Positions 27,994-32,374 of a DNA stretch of 32,374 nt are shown here, piece by piece. The number at the start of each line of letters is the position of its first letter. The stretch's first letter is position 1. The stretch is from a virus: positions 1 to 32,374 of the IMG/VR virus record IMGVR_UViG_3300025687_000184; one strand, given 5' to 3'. The notes under the pieces were generated by a model. It did no database searches and had not been told where the DNA came from. It saw only the letters and a list, made by a program, of their open reading frames with translations. The position numbers and the translations under genes are program-made.

Positions 27994-30900
27994 TCCAGCA
28001 GAATTAGCAAGGCAACAAGAACAGCGCCAGCGCATTGAGGTTGCTGGTGCGCCTACTGAATTTGCCAAAGGGCCAGAGGCAGGCGTGCAGCTTGCAGGTG
28101 GCGGGACAAAAGCGTTGCTGGAGGTTTTGAATAAATTAAAACCATCTGTTACACCTGTTTTGCCTTATGAGGCTGATGCGGCAATACCACCGGGAGTATC
28201 GCCGGAAAGCGTAGTGCAGCCATCACGCGTACCAACACCACAAGAAATTGGCCTTGTGCCAGATCCGGGCAAATACTCAGAGCGGCGCACGCAGGAGATA
28301 CTAGCGCCGGAGGTTTTGTCGCCGGAAGGTGTAGAAGAATTTCAGCGCCGTGGCTTTAAAGCGCAAGAGCCTGTTGAAGAGCAAACAATTCAAAACGCAG
28401 CAGAAGCGTTGGACGAGCAAGCGGCAGAAGCTGAATTATTGGTCGGTGACGTAAAGAAGCAAGCGCGTGATGCGTTGACGGCTGAAACGCGTGGCTTCAA
28501 GCCGGAGACAGGCGTGGCTGATGAAAAGCTGGCAGATCAAATGGCTGACCAGTTGCTAATGCGCAGAGGTCAAATCAAAACGCTAGAAGATGGTGGCGAC
28601 TTTAACTTTGATTACATGACAACAACGGATGATGTTAAAGAAACTATTACTGCACTTTCTGAAGTTTATAGGGATCAAACAAAAGCCGTTAAGCGTGGTT
28701 ATATCAGCAACGAAGTCACAGCCGACAAAGCTGCAAAAATCATTGCAGATGAGGTTGGTTTAACGCGCACATTGCTTAAACGTAAAATCGGCGATGGCAC
28801 ATTAAGTGCAGAGATGATGCTGGCATCGCGTGAATTGCTTGTGCGCAGCGCGGAGAAGCTAACAGGTTTAGCAACTAAAATTAAAGACGGCACAGCAACT
28901 GCAACAGATCGACTGGCATTCCGCAGGCAAATGGCGATCCATGCTGGCATTCAATTGCAGGTTAAGGGTGCGCAGACAGAAGCGGCTCGGACATTGCAAT
29001 CATTTCAGATCAAGGTTGGCGGCGAGCTAAGTGCTGTTGAGCAGGCGCGTGAGGCGCAGCGTTTATTGCAGGAAACTGGCGGAGCCGATTTAGTTGACGC
29101 AATGGCGGACAACTTGCTGAAGGTACAAAAAGAAAACGGTCAACGCGGCATCAATGAGTTTGCGCGTGGCGGCTGGAGAGCCAAGACACGTCAGATGCTT
29201 TCAGAAGCGTATTTGTCTGGGCTGCTCAGCAACCCAGCAACGCAGGTAAAAAATGTTGTTGGTACTGGAGTATTTATGGCGTATCAGCTACCAGCCGAAA
29301 TGATTGCAGGCATGTATGGATCTGTTATTCGGGGGGGCCGTGGAGCGTTGAAGTTGCCGATCAGCGATGATCAGGTTTACGTTGACGATGCCATGCTACG
29401 CTTTAAGGGCTGGATGGACAGCTACAAGGACGGATTAAAGGCGGCATCGATTGCATGGCGCACTGAGGTGCCAGCGGCTGAAGCAAGCAGATTGGACGTT
29501 GAAAACTATACGTCTATTGCAGGTGAAAGTAATGCTTGGACATCCAAGGCAATTTCTGAATTTGGCAAGCGTGTGCGTATTCCGTTCCGCCTGCTGCTGG
29601 CAGCAGACGAATATTTTAAAACAATCGGGCAACGCGGCGAATTGTATGTGCAGGCCAACAAGGCATATAAAAAAGCATTGCGCAATGGAAAGACTGTGCA
29701 GGAGGCGCAAGACGAGGCAGGCATGATCCTGTTAGATCCGCGTTCTGTTTCTGAAGAGTTGGATTATAAAGCTAAATTTGACACGTTGCAAAGCGATCTA
29801 GGCCAGTTCGGTAAATTTACAGGAATGGCGCAGAGGTTTGATATTGCGGGCATTCCAGTAGGTCGCATGATACTACCTTTTGCCACTGCGCCGACAAACT
29901 CATTTTTGCGCTCTGCAGAGTTTATGGGTATCAATCCAAAAATTTACTCTGACATCGTAGGCAAAAACGGTTCACGCGCACAGCAGATGGCAATGGGACG
30001 GCTGACTGTTGGCGGTGCAACTATGGCTGTTGTGGCTGATTATGCAATTCAAGGCAGCATTACAGGCGGTATGCCGAGCGATCCAAAGGTGCGGGATGCT
30101 TTGCCGCCGGGTTGGCAACCATATAGCTTTGTGTTTAGAGGCGAAGGCTTTCCAGAAGACATGCCATTGTATGATGTATATGGACGCCCAAATGGTCCAT
30201 TAGAATACGTAAGTTATGCGGGGTATGAGCCTGTTGGCGCTGTGATTGCTGTAACTGCCGATACAGTTCAGAGAATGCACCGCACGCGCGATCCAGAAGT
30301 GCGTAACAACTTAGCTGCCGCAGCAGTTGGTTCAGTTATTGATTATTACAAAGAATTGCCAATGTTGCAGGGTTTATCTGACGTTGCATTTGCATTGGAA
30401 TATAATGATCCAATGCGCTTCTTTAGAAGTCCAGCCGAGGCAGCAACGCCGATTGGCTTGCCAAACCCTGTTAGCTCGTTGCAGCGTGCAGGGGGTCGCA
30501 TGGTTGATCCGCGCGTTATGCGTCCAAGAGGTGATATTGAATACTACACAATGGCAGACATTGAAGCTAAGAACGAAGATGGTACGTATGTTTTTGCCAA
30601 GCCAGACGGCACGCCAGATTATAATATGGTTGGGTTGCCTAAAGGGGATTTTGGCAGCAGCATTATTAGCATGATGTCTGATCTGTCTGCGTATCAATCT
30701 AAAGACAGCGTATTCCGCGATGAGTATGATCGGAATGCGCCTGCATATGATACGCTTGGCAACGAGATTGGCGCGAATGATGTCAGCCTAGCAACCAACC
30801 CCGGCTTGGCAATCTTTAATAATCTAAGCGGCATTCGCATTCGACAGGGTGAAGAGGTGCCGGATTATCAAGCAGAGCTAATGCGTTTGGCATCTATGAC

Positions 30901-31243
30901 AGGTGGCTGGCCTTTAACCAATCCAACAAGCATGGGCGGCGTGCAACTTGCGTTTGGCGCACAGTCTGATCTTGTCAATATTGCTAAAAATGAGATAGAA
31001 ATAAGGCAAGCGCGGATTGGGCGTGTGACATTTAAAGAAGCGTTGGAAGCAATGACAACGACAGTGACGACACCGCTTGGACGCGCGTATGATCTTGCTA
31101 GTGACAAAGATCGTGTGACAATGATAAAAGCGTTGAATAAGCAATATATTGATGCAGGATTTCAGGTCTTACTTGAAATGCCAAGATATGCTAATTTAGC
31201 GCAAGCATACGCTGACAAGCAGCGAGTGAAGGAAGAGCAATGA
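27983..31243 (+). CDS. Large internal virion / ejection protein, T7 gp16-like
   Basis: The 1086-residue protein starts MAIDPAELARQQEQRQRIEV after GGAG, 11 bases inside the previous gene. The first ~370 residues are Ala/Glu/Gln-rich and helical. The middle has LSEAYLSGLLSNPATQVKNV with hydrophobic segments nearby (GTGVFMAYQLPAEMIAGMYG). Later comes PVGRMILPFATAPTNSFLRS, typical of large polyvalent ejection proteins, then DYAIQGSITGGMPSDPKVRD. In the family, this protein spans the inner membrane and helps pull DNA into the cell. No lytic transglycosylase motif like that of T7 gp16 is apparent. The stop overlaps the fibre start as ATGA. Confidence 0.75.
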   Translation: MAIDPAELARQQEQRQRIEVAGAPTEFAKGPEAGVQLAGGGTKALLEVLNKLKPSVTPVLPYEADAAIPPGVSPESVVQPSRVPTPQEIGLVPDPGKYSERRTQEILAPEVLSPEGVEEFQRRGFKAQEPVEEQTIQNAAEALDEQAAEAELLVGDVKKQARDALTAETRGFKPETGVADEKLADQMADQLLMRRGQIKTLEDGGDFNFDYMTTTDDVKETITALSEVYRDQTKAVKRGYISNEVTADKAAKIIADEVGLTRTLLKRKIGDGTLSAEMMLASRELLVRSAEKLTGLATKIKDGTATATDRLAFRRQMAIHAGIQLQVKGAQTEAARTLQSFQIKVGGELSAVEQAREAQRLLQETGGADLVDAMADNLLKVQKENGQRGINEFARGGWRAKTRQMLSEAYLSGLLSNPATQVKNVVGTGVFMAYQLPAEMIAGMYGSVIRGGRGALKLPISDDQVYVDDAMLRFKGWMDSYKDGLKAASIAWRTEVPAAEASRLDVENYTSIAGESNAWTSKAISEFGKRVRIPFRLLLAADEYFKTIGQRGELYVQANKAYKKALRNGKTVQEAQDEAGMILLDPRSVSEELDYKAKFDTLQSDLGQFGKFTGMAQRFDIAGIPVGRMILPFATAPTNSFLRSAEFMGINPKIYSDIVGKNGSRAQQMAMGRLTVGGATMAVVADYAIQGSITGGMPSDPKVRDALPPGWQPYSFVFRGEGFPEDMPLYDVYGRPNGPLEYVSYAGYEPVGAVIAVTADTVQRMHRTRDPEVRNNLAAAAVGSVIDYYKELPMLQGLSDVAFALEYNDPMRFFRSPAEAATPIGLPNPVSSLQRAGGRMVDPRVMRPRGDIEYYTMADIEAKNEDGTYVFAKPDGTPDYNMVGLPKGDFGSSIISMMSDLSAYQSKDSVFRDEYDRNAPAYDTLGNEIGANDVSLATNPGLAIFNNLSGIRIRQGEEVPDYQAELMRLASMTGGWPLTNPTSMGGVQLAFGAQSDLVNIAKNEIEIRQARIGRVTFKEALEAMTTTVTTPLGRAYDLASDKDRVTMIKALNKQYIDAGFQVLLEMPRYANLAQAYADKQRVKEEQ

Positions 31244-32374
31244 CAGTAAGCACAAGCACAAGTTTTGTAAGCTACGCGGGGAATGGCTCGCTCACTACCT
31301 TTGCTTACACGTTTAAAATATTCCAAGACAGCGACTTGCTTGTCACTTTGGTCAACGATGCATCAGGCGTCGAAACAACTCAGGTGCTAACAACCAACTA
31401 CACTGTGACAGGCGCAGGCACGGCTGGTGGAGGTAATGTTGTGTTTACGGCTGCGCCAGCATCTGGCGTAACTATAAAGATACGCCGCGTGCTGCCAGTA
31501 ACGCAGGAAACAGATTACGTTGCAAACGATCCATTCCCTGCGGAAGCGCATGAGGATGCGTTGGATAAGCTGACTATGCTGGTGCAACAGGAAGCATCCA
31601 ACAGTGATCTGGCAATCTCATTTCCAGAAGGTGACGTTGGGGCAGGCTTGAATAATATTGTACCGTCTGCGGTTGATCGTGCGGATAAATTGCTAAAGTT
31701 TGACACCGAGGGTAATGTTGAAGCAGTTGCAGCAGCAGACGTTTTAACAGGCTCTGTGCTTGGCGCTAACTACACAAAGGCAAGCCATACTGGTAATGGC
31801 TCAATAACAGCTTATAGCACTGTGTCTGCGGCTGGATCAAAGAACAATATCCAAGTCTACATTGATGGTGTTTACCAAAACAAAGACACGTTCTCAATCA
31901 GTGGGACAACGCTGACATTCACAGAAGCCCCGCCCTTAAACGCTGCGATTGAGTTCATTGTGGGTAATGCAATTACTTCACTAACAACTGACCCTGATGT
32001 TGTGACCTACAACCAAGGCGGCACAGGCGCACAGGATCGTACACTGACATCTCGCTTGCAGGACTTTGTATCGGTCAAAGACTTTGGTGCTGTCGGTGAT
32101 GGTGTGACGGATAACACTGCAGTGTTTCAAGCTGCTATTGACAGTCTTGGCGCAAATGGTGGAACCGTGCGAGTTACTGGCGGCTCTCAAAACCAATACT
32201 TGTTTACAACAAAATCAGGCCCATCAAATCCAACAATCTCTATCCCTTCTAATGTTCACATTGCAATGGATGATGATGTTGTGCTTCTCACTCAGGGCGG
32301 TGTGGCTTCTCAAGTCAATGGTTACAATCAGTCTGGGTCTACTAGCAAGGCGCTTTTTGTAAACTCAACGCCAG
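31240..32374 (+). CDS. Tail fibre, N-terminal part (3' truncated by window edge)
   Basis: ATG 31240 overlaps the previous TGA as ATGA, and the frame is open to the end of the window (378 residues). Residues 1-150 match the T7 gp17-like tail-attachment domain: SFVSYAGNGSLTTFAYTFKI, then IRRVLPVTQETDYVANDPFP and AEAHEDALDKLTMLVQQ. Residues ~180-245 form a second, related beta module (TGNGSITAYSTVSAAGSKNN, VYIDGVYQNKDTFSISGTTL). From ~280, VKDFGAVGDGVTDNTAVFQA begins a pectate-lyase-like beta-helix. It should be the receptor-binding fibre or spike attached to the nozzle. Confidence 0.9.
   Translation, partial: MTVSTSTSFVSYAGNGSLTTFAYTFKIFQDSDLLVTLVNDASGVETTQVLTTNYTVTGAGTAGGGNVVFTAAPASGVTIKIRRVLPVTQETDYVANDPFPAEAHEDALDKLTMLVQQEASNSDLAISFPEGDVGAGLNNIVPSAVDRADKLLKFDTEGNVEAVAAADVLTGSVLGANYTKASHTGNGSITAYSTVSAAGSKNNIQVYIDGVYQNKDTFSISGTTLTFTEAPPLNAAIEFIVGNAITSLTTDPDVVTYNQGGTGAQDRTLTSRLQDFVSVKDFGAVGDGVTDNTAVFQAAIDSLGANGGTVRVTGGSQNQYLFTTKSGPSNPTISIPSNVHIAMDDDVVLLTQGGVASQVNGYNQSGSTSKALFVNSTP

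Noticed and set aside
29435-29726. Nested and antisense ORFs in the gp16-like gene
   Set aside because: Unlike the nested ORF at 27185, they have no ribosome binding site, and the host frame over them is well conserved-looking coding sequence.

Overview
The window is almost entirely one podovirus (short-tailed, T7-like virion) genome or a large part of it. The diagnostic set is a head-tail connector/portal of the T7 gp8 kind, a scaffold, a compact major capsid protein, tail tubular proteins A and B, three successive internal virion (ejection) proteins, a fibre with a T7 gp17-like N-terminus, and a T7-lysozyme-type amidase. No integrase, DNA polymerase, phage RNA polymerase, tRNA, CRISPR array or IS element is visible. 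Small basic proteins next to a GTG/TTG-rich, tightly overlapped gene layout resemble marine podoviruses. Base composition looks moderate rather than very AT-rich, so an alphaproteobacterial marine host other than SAR11 is possible, but the host cannot be fixed from this sequence.

Layout, left to right. (1) 1-2077: 3' end of a tail fibre, a pectate-lyase-fold spike and a small conserved protein. (2) 2082-4360: a lysis cassette with a holin-like protein, several small membrane or secreted proteins, an amidase endolysin, and an overlapping Rz/Rz1 spanin pair. (3) 4357-4900, minus strand: an HNH endonuclease and a small partner. (4) 5061-6624: five small structural-type genes, three of them strongly basic. 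(5) 6650-7465, minus strand: a tight five-gene operon of very small proteins. (6) 7466-7606: a divergent control region with two copies of the perfect palindrome TTGCTAGCAA, next to a ribbon-helix-helix-like gene. (7) 7607-12623: replication/recombination module with RuvC-like resolvase, PD-(D/E)XK nuclease, a probable ssDNA-binding protein, a primase-helicase fusion, a dense cluster of GTGTGGA/DnaA-box-like repeats that looks like a replication origin, and a protein ending in an SSB-type tip. (8) 12741-14951: terminase small and large subunits with two tiny genes between them. (9) 14962-19714: portal, scaffold, capsid and accessory head genes, with a compact structured element just before the capsid gene. 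(10) 19762-31243: tail tubes and ejection proteins. (11) 31240-end: 5' part of the tail fibre.

The two window ends both lie inside tail-fibre coding sequence. They may be parts of the same gene in a circular or permuted genome, but joining the ends directly breaks the frame, so some sequence is missing or they are separate genes.

Working model: the RHH-like protein and the palindromic sites control a switch between the leftward small-gene operon and the rightward replication operon. The primase-helicase and the SSB-like proteins act at the repeat cluster beside them, with polymerase and probably DnaA supplied by the host. Intrinsic terminators at 12677 and 19722 separate the replication, packaging/head and tail transcription units.
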